A stretch of DNA of 64,000 nt, taken from Ostrinia nubilalis (lineage: Eukaryota; Arthropoda; Insecta; Lepidoptera; Crambidae). A model generated the notes under the pieces. That model did no database searches, was not told the DNA's origin, and saw only the letters and a list, made by a program, of their open reading frames with translations. This document shows, one piece after another, positions 14,244 to 24,855 of this stretch; position 1 is the first letter of the stretch, and the number at the start of each line of letters is the position of its first letter. Position numbers and translations under genes: made by a program. The stretch lies in contig NC_087099.1 in assembly GCF_963855985.1 (NCBI RefSeq), forward strand, positions 14,848,001-14,912,000, in the 5' to 3' direction.

Positions 14244-17200
14244 ATGTCTGGTTCTGCCGGTGATAATTCAAAACCACGAGTTGTGGTTTTAGGAGGTAAT
14301 TGTTTAATAAATCATCATCATTCACACTATACAATGTGTTCGGTGTTATAGTGAAAGTTTCATGATGTAACACAGTGCGGGTTTTTTGGTGTTCCTGTAA
14401 CGGTCGCAGTGTTAGTCATCGTCGGTGACCTATGTTTTTTCGTGAATATTTCAGGGTGCGGCTTTATCGGCCGCAACCTGGTCGAGAACCTGGTTGCCAA
14501 TGACCTGGTGAGCGGCGTGCGAGTGGTCGACAAGACCCCGCCGCAGCTGGCCTTTCTAAACCCCGCGCACACCAAAGTTTTTGAAGACCCCCGCGTTGAA
14601 TATAAGAGCGCAAACCTCATTAATCCAGGTCAGTACATAATGTGATGTTAATATAATATATCAATAGCATATATTTTGTTTCTGGGTACCTTTTCATCTC
14701 TAAACGATATTGATCAAATATTGTCTGTTGAGTTGATAAAATACTAAATATGAACTTTAAAACAGGTCCTTAATAATCCACCCTTCACTAGGTACCTAAC
14801 AACTTCAATTGTGTGTGAAAACAAATAAGCCTTCTACTATTACTACTTCTGAATAGATTACATTTCAATCTGTTTGATTTTTTATCCTCCTTCAGCTTCA
14901 AATAAAGAAGCCTTTAATATACTGTAAAATTGACTGCCAAGGTAACACACCTTGACTACATGAAAATAGTTTAATACCTTTATTGTTTAATACAATAATA
15001 ACAGTTTTCCTGTTAACACCCAATAGCTAACTTATTAAGAGTTGTTATGCTTGTTATCTATGTAGGTATATGGTCTTGTTTATATTAAACTCAATCTTAT
15101 TGGAAATCTTTCTAGAAAAGAGCTGTCAAAATGTGATTTACCAAGCAATATTTCCAGAAGTTGCTCATTCTTTTTACATGGTTTTCTGTCATCATTTTTC
15201 TATGCAATCAAAGGTAATCCTTAGGTACACTCACACAAGAATGATTTATAAATAGCAATGCTACATGTAGGTAATTGGATTTTGCAGACTGCAAGGCTTT
15301 ATCAACTTCTTGCATTATAAGCCCAACTTAGAACTATGTATTTGAATTTTATGAATTATGAAATGAATTGCACATAATATCTTTTCTGTCCTCCTCTCAT
15401 CACTAATGTTGATTTATTTAAATTTAATTATTAATGAATAATTCATGTTGATGCTGACTTGCCAAACTCACATTAACCAGCAATGTTTCCACCATATTTT
15501 TTAAAGAATTATTTAACCCCTCTAGCTAAAATATGCTTTAGTTAGGAACCCACTCCAAAGTCCAGTAGTTGATGAGGATCAAAAAATGGAAAAATATTAA
15601 ATATTATTTGACCCATTTAGAGTAATGTCTCTGATTTCAATAAACTGACATCATATTGAGGAAAAAATACACCGAAAGGCACAATAAGCTATAAACAATC
15701 CTGTCAATGACTTCTCTAGTGGAGATAAGCTATCAACTCAGGATGAGTCACTTCCACTGTTACCTCCAGTATGCAGCAGCTTAACTTGCTTAAAATAAAC
15801 TAAATTCATTTTCATGCAAAATAAGTTTACCACTCAATTGTAGTAATACAGTGCCGTAGGTATTGCATGATAAATAAAATAGCCTTACATACCTATTATG
15901 ATAAATTTTAATAGATCTTAATCAAAATGTAATAAAACTGACAGCTCTTTTTATTTATTTTATAGATGTAAGATAAGTGATAAAACTATTGATATTCACC
16001 TGTCTCAGAATAAAAATTATTAAATTGCTGTAGTAACACTTAATGATCCTACTAATATTATAAATGCGAAAGTTTGTATGGATGTTTAGATGTCTGTTAA
16101 CATGTTTGTTACTCTTTCACGCAAAAACTGCTGAACGGATTTTGATGAAACTTTACAGTATTGTTGTTTATAACCCAGAATAACATATAGGCTATAATTT
16201 ATGACGATCTGTCACAAACTAGGTGAAGCCACGGTCAAAAGCTAGTAGGTATGTGCATAATTTATGCAACAACACATTGCCACTGTAGTATTTTTAACAG
16301 AGTTGCTCATCATTTATTATTGACTGGTGTGAAAGCAGTTATGTATTGCATTACCAAAGTAATTGCTCTGTTATTTAATTGCTATATGGTTCAGTTAGTA
16401 ATTAACGACATAAGCCCTGCCTTAAATGCTATTTATAACAACTGCTTGTATGACCAACTAGGACGAAGTATGGAAAAAATTTAAGCCACGGAGGCTACAA
16501 TATTAATGGGATAATTTTTAAGTGAGACAAACAAGGCAAATAAGTAGTACCACAAGGAAGTGACTGCTCTCTTTAGCATAATAATAAATAATACATAGCC
16601 ATGCATGTAAAATAGAAATACAGATATACTCAGTATAGGCGAAACTAATAACAGTATCCACACTCATTTACATAGACAAGACGTTGAGTCTTGTTCTAAT
16701 TAGAGAGTAACAGCGATACAAGCAAAAGTAATAGTCGTTGTACATTTTTATCTTGCTCCTATTAAGTTATTGTAACTAGCTATTACAACTTCCTACTTTT
16801 ACGGAGTTACAATATTCATGTACAGACGAAAGTACATCAAGCTTTATACTGTGGCATTTTATATGTATAGTTGTTTAAGGTGCTATATTGCAACAAAATT
16901 GTGTAGTTCTTGTTGTAGTATATTTTATATCGTACTTGCTTATTTTTATTATAATAGATTTTATAAATATAGTCCAGTAGAATTAGCTTTTAAATCGGAA
17001 ATAATTCCTACAAAAGATTTTATTGTTTTAATGGCTTCATTGGTTGCCCATTAAGACTCTCCTAAGTTTTCGATTTCGACGGAGTTGTGCTTAAGTGGTG
17101 GGGGCCCCCGAAAGAGGCATTTTTTCGGTTTTCCGGTTATACCGCGTAAAGGACTTACCCTATCAAAAAGTGGTCTTCATGACGGTTGAAGGGCACTTAA

Positions 17201-20200
17201 TCCTGCATTGAATAAGACCAAATTCATATGTTTTGGACAAACCGTTCTCGCGCTAAAGTTCGGCAAAGTAGAAAATATACGTATAATTAATGACCCTCTC
17301 CACGTCCAATGGTTTGTTACCCACAGGCTTCCAAGTCTTGAAAAGGGCCACCTCAACCAGTGTAACCCTATCAAGGCTTACGAGCTTGATGCGCCTATCC
17401 TTGTTCGTCCCAGCCGTTCCTTAACTGCGGTTGCTGCACCTCTTCCTGGCACTCACCTGAACGACTCTGTGTTACCTACTGTGGCTGCCCCTCTTCCTTG
17501 TATCCTAATATTATAAATGCGAAAGTAACTCTGTCTGTCTTTCACGTCAAAACCACTAACTGATTTTGATGAAAGGCATAGAGTTTTTATCCCGGTTTTT
17601 GAAACAGGGACGCGCGCGATAATGTTTTTCTGTGACAGATAAAATTCCACGCGGGCGGAAAGCTAGTGAAACTATATGACTATTATTTTACCCGACTGAC
17701 ATTATTTTCCTCAAAACTCTGCTTAGCATAAACATTATAAATCATCAGCGACAGACATTATGATTATGATACACGTGAATATGCCGGCGCATTGTTAAAT
17801 AATGGCTTGTGAAAACTAAAATAATACAGTCGACAACAAATTACACTATTTTTTGTTTTAAAATCGCACCTATTTCAAGTGCATTAGATGTCACAGTGAT
17901 TACCTTGATGTCGTCGGTACATCGACCATTGTCTTCGCTTGTGCTTACGTGACGTGCGTGCTAAGTCATCAACGGTCGAACTGTTCGAGTGTTTAACGAC
18001 TTTTTTTAAGTTAACACCCAGGTTCGCGAAGTTATTTTTAAAGATAGTTATGTCGATTAGATCAAATATCAACACCTCGTTATTTATTAGTTTGGAATCA
18101 GTAACCGCAGCTTGGCTCATGTATAGATAATTTGATTTCAGTTACATACAAGATGACTTCCGATACTTCCGATATTCATTACCGAAATTAATATGACCTT
18201 TACTTCTTTACTTACAAGTCCCGTTTTCCCTCTTTACAGAGCATCATGCAAAAGCGAAGAGTTTACTGTTACCTTACTTTTCTTTTACACCACTTTCCAC
18301 TTAATTTTCTGTTACACCACGTATTTAGGGCTTTGTTGAAAAATGTTCCTTACCCCTTGACTTACAAGCTCCATTTTCCAGCATCATGCGCATCAGCTCT
18401 CGACCCTGCCGACGGCGCATCCTGGTCCCTCGTCATCAACTGCGCGGGAGAGACGCGAGTCGGCCAGACCGAGGCAGTGTATGCAGAAGGCATCGTTACG
18501 CTCAGCACTAATGTGGCTAAGCAGTGTGCTAAGCAAAACGTACCTCGGCTCGTGGAGATATCTAGCGGGCACATGTATAGCAGCGACAAGGTTGGTCATT
18601 TTGTCGACACAGTCTATAGATTTGTTTTAGTCGGCCAGACCGAAGCAGTGTATGCAGAAGGCATCGTGACGCTAAGCACTAATGTGGCTAAGCAGTGTGC
18701 CAAGCAGAACGTGCCACGACTTGTGGAGATATCTAGCGGGCACATGTATAGCAGCGACAAGGTTGGTCATTGACGACACAGTCTATAGATTTGTTTTAGT
18801 CGGCCAGACGGAGGCGGTGTATGCAAAAGGCATCGTGACGCTCAGCACTAATGTGGCCAAGCAGTGTGCTAAGCAGAACGTGCCACGGCTCGTGGAGATA
18901 TCTAGCGGGCACATGTATAGCAGTGACAAGGTTGGTCACTCGCGACAGATAGCTTTTAGACTTATTTTAGTAGGCCAGACGGAGGCGGTGTATGCAGAAG
19001 GCATCGTGACGCTCAGCACAAATGTGGCCAAGCAGTGTGCCAAGCAGAACGTGCCACGACTTGTGGAGATATCTAGCGGGCACATGTATAGCAGCGACAA
19101 GGTTGGTCATTGTCGACACAGTCTATAGATTTGTTTTAGTAGGCCAGATGGAGGATGTGTATGCAGATGGCATCGTGACGCTCAGCACTAATGTGGCTAA
19201 ACAGTGTGCTAAGCAAAACGTACCTCGGCTCGTGGAGATATCTAGCGGGCACATGTATAGCAGTGACAAGGTTGGTCATTTTGTCGACACAGTCTATAGA
19301 TTTGTTTTAGTCGGCCAGACGGAGGCGGTATATGCAAAAGGCATCGTGACGCTCAGCACTAATGTGGCTAAGCAATGTGCCAAGCAGAACGTGCCTCGGC
19401 TCGTGGAGATATCTAGCGGGCACATGTATAGCAGTGACAAGGTCAGTAATCACCATCGTCAGGTCATTTGGTTTCAGAAGCATGAATCTCTCTAATTCAC
19501 TCTAGTAATGAGGCAGATTTACTTTGGTATCGAGGCAAAAGCCAGACTGGTTGGGTGTGAGTGGTCACACTCGTGGATGTCACAAATAATTGTCCTTCCA
19601 AAGCAATGTGGTCCTCGAGGAGTAGATTAGGACTACTTGTAATATACTCTGGGACCACATTGCTTCGTTCGCACTATTATAAGAAGTACAAAGTTGGGCT
19701 TTTTTACAATAAGAATCAGTGAAACATTCGATATGTATGTCGTTTTTCCCGCGATTCGCACCCACCATTGTAATAACACCACAATGGCCCTACCTTTAAA
19801 AATACCCAATTCTTTGAATTAAACCCTATTAATGTATACTGAGAATGTCTTATGGTTAGTTTATCTTCATCAGTAAATAAATAAATGCTGCAAACCAAAT
19901 AAATTGTCGTCACTCTTCAACTTTTATCTTGTTTCAGCCTCACAAAGAAAGCGACCCCGTAGAGCCGTGGACCGTGGAGGGCCGTATGAAGTATAAAGTG
20001 GAGCAGGAGCTGAAGAAACTGGAGCCCGAGCTCAACTACACGGTGCTTCGTCCCGCTATCGTGTATGGTGTCGCTGACAGGAGGAGCTTGAGTGAGTCTG
20101 CCAAGCTATCCATATTCCTTCCTTTTAAACCAAAGACCTCTACTGCTGGATATAGGCCTGTCCCAGGGATTTCCATAATGACTATTCCTGCACTGCCTGT

Positions 20201-23200
20201 ATCCTCCTTTCCGTGACCTTCACTTCTTCAGATCTTCGGTCTGTCGAATGAAGGACGTGTTTATGGTTAAACAGATATAGTTTTAAGTACAGTTTGCGAT
20301 GTCTAAGCCGAGTTTTGCATTTGTTTGAGTGCACATGGATAGTGTAGGTGTGACAGTTTAAATTACTGCTTTTTGGCAGTTGGTCTGAGGCGCAGGTCCC
20401 CCGCGCATCTGTCACATTTCACCTCTTGTACTGGCAGCAGCGTGACATGTTTAATTCTTAGTATTTTGTTCTTCCTGTTTCTTCACTATTATAAAGTTCT
20501 GCTATTTATGTGTCCCACTATTTGCAATGAGGGCTATCGTTTTTATACTTAACAGTTGGCACCCCTGGCGATTGACAGGACCTTACTCTACAGTGGCGCC
20601 ATCTTGATGAGTGCAAATGCGATAGTCCTCCTACCACTTTAGCGCTCACAAGTTGGCGCCACTGTCTTCGCTACTAGCAAGTGACAGGACCTTACTCTAC
20701 AGTGGCGCTAACTGGTGAGCGCTAAAACGATAGCCCTCATTAAAAAATCTATCTAACTTACAGCGCCCCGGCTTCTATACGGAGGCATATACAAGCACCT
20801 CAACGAGACCATGAAGCTTCTCTGGACGGCCGACCTAAAGATGAACACGGTCCACGTGACGGACGTCTGCCGCGCGGCCTGGACGCTCGGCCGTCATCCT
20901 GACGCCAACCGGCAGGTGTACAACGTGGTGGATGACGCCAACACCACGCAGGGAAGCCTGGCTGAGCTGGTGTCGGATATCTTCAAGATCAACCACGATT
21001 ACTATGGGACGGCGATTTCTACGCTGGCTAAGGTAAGAGTTCTAGTGTCAAGATAAGTTAATATACTACCCGATCGAGCTAAAGTCTGGTTCGTGAGCAC
21101 GTAGAATTCTGTCCAATGACCCCAAGCTACCCATCCTTATCGCTCGCGCGTAATTATGTTTCTATCGCGCTCGCACACTCACTGCGGGCGCCCGTCGCAC
21201 AGTCGCGACAGCAATATAATTACGCGCGAGCGATAAGGACGGGTAGCTAGGGGTCATTGGACAGAATTCTACGTGCTCACGGACCGGGCTTTAACTGCGC
21301 ATCTCGCTGGAATGCGACTCCCTCCCACTTGTACGTACACCGCGCGTTCGCCCCGTCCGGACCAGAGCGTCGATGTGACGTCACGGCCGCCAGATACGTA
21401 GTTAACTCGACGTGGTTGTAATAATGAAAGCTTCTCTGGACGGCCGACCTCAAGATGAACACGGTCCACGTGACGGACGTCTGCCTGGCGCCAACCGGCA
21501 GGCGTACAACGTGGTGGATGACGCCAACACCACGCAGGGAAGCCTGGCTGAGCTGGTGTCGGATATCTTCAAGATCAATCACGATTACTATGGGACGGCG
21601 ATTTCTACTCTGGCTAAGGTAAGAATCTAATGTCATGATAAAGTAATATAATAATGACGCTTCTCTGGACCGCTGACTTCAAGATGAACACGGTCCACGT
21701 GACGGACGTCTGCCTGGCGCCAACCGGCAGGCGTACAACGTGGTGGATGACGCCAACACCACGCAGGGAAGCCTGGCTGAGCTGGTGTCGGATATCTTCA
21801 AGATTAACCACGATTACTATGGGACGGCGATTTCTACGCTGGCTAAGGTGAGAATCAGTGTCAAGATAAATTAATATACTACCCGATCGAGCTAAAGTCC
21901 GGTCCGTGATTCATGATTACTATGGGACGGCGATTTCTACGCTGGCTAAGGTAAGATGTTCTTGTGTTAGGACGTGTGACGGACCGGACAGAAACCGGCT
22001 CGTCAACACGCCCTTGCACGCTTGCTTATGTCAAACGTCAGCAAGATTTCACCTGTAAACTGTTACAGTTATTTTACGTCACATGGTACTATCTACTCAG
22101 TTATGCGCCTATGCTTATTTCATCATCATCTGAGCCATAGGACGTCCACTGCTGAACATAAGCCTCCCCAATGCTTTCCATGTTGCCCGGTTGGTAGCGG
22201 CCTGAGTTCAGCACCTTCCTGCTACCTTTATGATGTCGTCGGTCCACCTTTTGGATGGACGTCACACGCTGCATTTTCCGGTACACGGTATCCACTCCAG
22301 AACCCTGCTGCCATGCTTATTTAGAAACATCCAATGACAGCTATCGTTTTAGCGCCCACTAGTTAGCGCCTAAAAAGTAGTAAAGTAAGGTCCTAAGATA
22401 ATGACGCCAACTGATGAGCGCTGAAGCTATAGGAGGATCGCATTTGCACTCACCACGACGATCGCGCTACTGTAGAGTAAGATTCTGTCACTTGCTAGTG
22501 GTGCCAACTGTTAAAAAAAGTAAAACGATGCCCTCATTGACACGTCACATTTTACGTCAGCTGATTGCCGTTTTTTTTATCCAGAACGACATAGCATCAG
22601 TAGCGGAGGAAGCGAACGACAAGCATTTAACTGCGTGGGCCGACATTTGCCGCCGCTATTCGCTTGCGCACACGCCGCTGGAACCAAGCGCCGGCGCAGA
22701 ACTGCTGTTGAACAAGCGACTGTGTCTTAGCGGGGAGAAGCTCAAGGCGATCCTGCAACTGGACGTGCCTAAACCCACTACTGAGAAGCTTTTGCAGGTA
22801 AGAATATTACTTAACACCTTCTAATTTGAAGGTAATCGCTTTCAAACAGATGGCGATTGGAGCAATCGCCTTCAAACTGATAGCGATTAGAGTTACGCGC
22901 ACACGCCGCTGGAACCAAGCGCCGGCGCAGATCTGCTGTTAAACAAGAGATTGTGTCTCAGTGGGGAGAAACTGAAGGCTAGACGTGCCTAAACCCACAG
23001 CTGAAAAGCTTTTGCAGGTTGGTACCTACTCATTTGGGCTAATCGCTTTCAAACAGATGGCGATTAGAGCAATCGCCTTCAAACTGATAGCGATTAGAGT
23101 TACGCGCACACGCCGCTGGAACCAAGCGCCGGCGCAGAACTGCTGTTGAACAAGCGATTGTGTCTCAGCGGGGAGAAGCTCAAGGCGATCCTGCAACTGG

Positions 23201-24855
23201 ACGTGCCTAAACCCACTGTTGAGAAGCTTTTGCAGGTTGGTACCTACTCATTTAGGGCTAATCGCTTTCAAACAGATGGCGATTAGAGCAAATCGCCTTC
23301 AAACAGATAGCGTCTAGAGTTACGAGCACACGCCGCTGGAACCTAGCACCGGCGCAAAACTGCTGTTGAACAAGCGATTGTGCCTCAGCGGGGAGAAACT
23401 GAAGGCGATCCTGCAACTGGACGTGCCTAAACCCACTGTTGAGAAGCTTTTGCAGGATAGTACCTACTCATTTAGGGCTAATCACTTTCAAACAGATGGC
23501 GATTAGAGCAAATCGCCTTCATACAGATAGCGTCTAGAGTTACGAGCACACGCCGCTGGAACCTAGCACCGGCGCAAAACTGCTGTTGAACAAGCGATTG
23601 TGCCTCAGCGGGGAGAAACTGAAGGCGATCCTGCAACTGGACGTGCCTAAACCCACTACTGAGAAGCTCTTGCAGGTTGGTAGCTTCTCATTTAAGGTTA
23701 AACGCTTTCAAACAGATAACGATTGGAGAAATCGCCTTCAAAAATAGATAGCGATTAACGATATCTTCAGCTTGCGCACACGCTACTGGAACCAAGCGCC
23801 GGCGCAGAACTACTGTTGAACAAGCGATTGTGCCTCAGCGGGGAGAAACTGAAGGCGATCCTGCAACTGGACGTGCCTAAACCCACTACTGAGAAGCTTT
23901 TGCAGGTTGGTACCTACTCATTTAAGGTTAAACGCTTTCAAACAGATGGCGATTAGAGCAATCGCCTTCAAACAGATAGCGATTACTTACGCGTACATGC
24001 CGCTAGAACCCACCGTCGGCGCAGAATTTTTGTTGAACAAGCGATTGTCTCAGCGGGGAGAAACTCAAGGCGATTCTACAGCTAGACGTGCCTAAACCCA
24101 CTGTTGAGAAGCTTTTGCAGGTTGGTACCTACTCATTTGGGCTAATCGCTTTCAAACAGATGGCGATTAGAGCAATTGCCTTCAGACTGATCGCGATTAG
24201 TTACGCGCACACGCCGCTAGAACCCAGCGCCTGCGCAGAACTGCTGTTAAACAAGCGATTGTGCTCAGCGGGGAGAAACTCAAGGCGATTCTACAGCTAG
24301 ACGTGCCTAAACCTACTCCTGAGAAGCTTTTGCTGGTAAGAATAGTACTTAATACCTTTTAATTTGAAGGTAATAGCTTTCTAACAGCTCGCGATTAGAG
24401 AAAGCGATTACTTTCGATGACATCAGCCGTCGTCTCGCTCGCTCTTACGCCGCTGGAACCCAGAAGCTTTTGCAGGTAGGACTTTGTACCTTGGTGCTTA
24501 GAGAAATCGCCTTCAAATAGATGGCGATAAACAAGTCATTAACTCGCGTAATGCCGCTCGAGATTATCGACGGCGCCGAATGAACCGGTAGAGGCGACAA
24601 GTGTTAGCTTGTAGGACTTATCGCTATCTAATACATAGCGATTAGCAAAATTACTTATTTTCGCGCTTTAGGAGAGTAATCTAAAAATAGCTGGCACATT
24701 TTCTCTTGCATTCTATCTTATTGGTTTGCGTTATCCGTTATCCGACAACGCGAAAATAGTGACTATTTATTAAAATTAACATCTTCTTTTGAACGTTCCA
24801 GGTACTAGAGGACTACGCATCAATGAATCTCTTCCCGAAGGAGCTCCTGCTATGA
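14244..24855 (+). CDS. extended-SDR NAD(P)-binding protein, 374 aa
   Basis: An epimerase/dehydratase-type short-chain dehydrogenase; substrate unknown, probably cytosolic (no signal peptide). Exons: 14244-14295, 14455-14628, 18382-18590, 19938-20091, 20764-21032, 22585-22797 and 24802-24855, in phase throughout (375 codons with TGA). The N terminus has the Rossmann strand and glycine motif VVVLGGCGFIG (split by intron 1), then INCAGETR, an ISSGHMYSSDK segment, RPAIVYG, and a C-terminal block with MNTVHVTDVCRAAW. The usual YxxxK dyad is not clear: the expected place reads GRMKYKVEQEL, as in an unnamed SDR group shared with fungi (my recollection). Exons 3, 5 and 6 are followed by tandem partial copies of themselves with splice sites, so the splicing of the real mRNA must be checked. 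The first intron is 159 nt; intron 2 is 3.7 kb. Confidence 0.88.
16047..16245 (+). mobile_element. non-autonomous Helitron-like copy
   Basis: Starts tcctactaatattataa and ends aaaagctag, the TC..CTAG pattern of the lepidopteran Helitron families seen again at 17513, 32165, 33956, 41180 and 53022. It has the shared core ctttcacgc..ctgaacggattttgatgaaa. This copy belongs to a more diverged subfamily. Confidence 0.7.
17030..17500. repeat. dispersed repeat also found at 44872-46010
   Basis: The stretch contains cggttataccgcgtaaagga and a long segment that opens as a frame in several places (for example HVQWLVTRRLPSLEK at the other locus). The same text is at 44872-45190, and in inverse order at 45475-46010. 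No protein family is recognised. It is interrupted on the right by the Helitron at 17513. I treat it as a transposon part of unknown class. Confidence 0.6.
17513..17666 (+). mobile_element. short non-autonomous Helitron
   Basis: Runs from tcctaatattataaatgcga to gggcggaaagctag. It contains the family core with tttttatcccggttttt and gacgcgcgcgataa. The 3' hairpin before CTAG is partly lost. Confidence 0.75.
18459..19441 (+). repeat. array of six copies of SDR exon 3's 3' part
   Basis: The last 131 nt of exon 3 plus 38-40 nt of intron is repeated. Copies span 18460-18590 (in the true exon), 18631-18761, 18800-18930, 18971-19101, 19140-19270 and 19311-19441. Copies 2-6 are each preceded by an acceptor-like ttttag and followed by a donor: gttggt in copies 1-5, and gtcagt after copy 6. 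All six keep an open frame encoding the segment from GQTEAVYA (with substitutions) to SGHMYSSDK. Spacers alternate 40, 38, 40, 38, 40 nt, so copies come in pairs with a 340-bp higher-order period. Confidence 0.95.
19602..19668. repeat. hairpin, likely MITE remnant
   Basis: The stretch aagcaatgtggtcc is mirrored by gggaccacattgctt about 50 bp later. It lies in SDR intron 3, downstream of the exon array. Confidence 0.5.
20526..20741. mobile_element. MITE with aatgagggctatcg ends, copy 1
   Basis: Ends are aatgagggctatcg and its complement. Inside, the phrases gacaggaccttactctacag and gcgccactgt appear twice. Related copies are at 22331-22540 (degenerate) and 39241-39433. It lies directly upstream of SDR exon 5. 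Confidence 0.75.
21080..21293. mobile_element. near-perfect palindromic MITE, family A copy 2
   Basis: Same family as 10400-10612, from ctaaagtctggttcgtgag to its complement. It lies in the intron just after SDR exon 5. A fragment of its left end (ctaaagtccggtccgtga, about 21892-21909) follows the third exon copy, so the local duplications copied it. Confidence 0.85.
21426..21950 (+). repeat. three partial copies of SDR exon 5
   Basis: Copy 2 (about 21426-21618) and copy 3 (about 21655-21847) start at the ATGAAGCTTCTCTGG region of exon 5 and run through its donor (gtaaga, gtgaga). Both lack the same 28 nt in the middle, so they are frameshifted against the exon and one derives from the other. 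A third fragment (about 21910-21950) has only the last 40 nt of the exon plus gtaaga. They look non-functional unless used as decoy donors. Confidence 0.9.
22121..22312 (-). repeat. RTE-like LINE 3' end fragment
   Basis: Contains gacgtccactgctgaacata and gtcgtcggtccacc. On the minus strand it reads in part EAYVQQWTSYG. It lies in SDR intron 5. Confidence 0.7.
22331..22540. mobile_element. MITE with aatgagggctatcg-type ends, degenerate copy
   Basis: Starts caatgacagctatcgtttta and ends aaaacgatgccctcattg, a diverged member of the family at 20526 and 39241. It sits immediately 5' of SDR exon 6. Confidence 0.6.
22897..24478 (+). repeat. array of about eight copies of SDR exon 6's 3' part
   Basis: After exon 6 (22585-22797) its last ~135 nt, starting at gcacacgccgctgg, recur at about 22897, 23106, 23325, 23545, 23775, 23995 and 24207. 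A stub at about 24440-24478 follows. The period is about 220 bp. Copies 3-6 (second to fifth extra blocks) keep an open frame to the ttgcag end; others have small deletions. Most extra copies end in gttggt; one ends gatagt (no donor) and the last full one ends ttgctg|gtaaga. Spacers carry alternating aatcgc and gcgatt motifs. Several copies have attag or cttcag directly upstream in a phase that fits exon 5. Confidence 0.92.

Noticed and set aside
18459..24478. CRISPR-like or satellite array
   Set aside because: The repeats are exon pieces with splice sites and frame, and spacers are also repeated, so this is not a CRISPR array.
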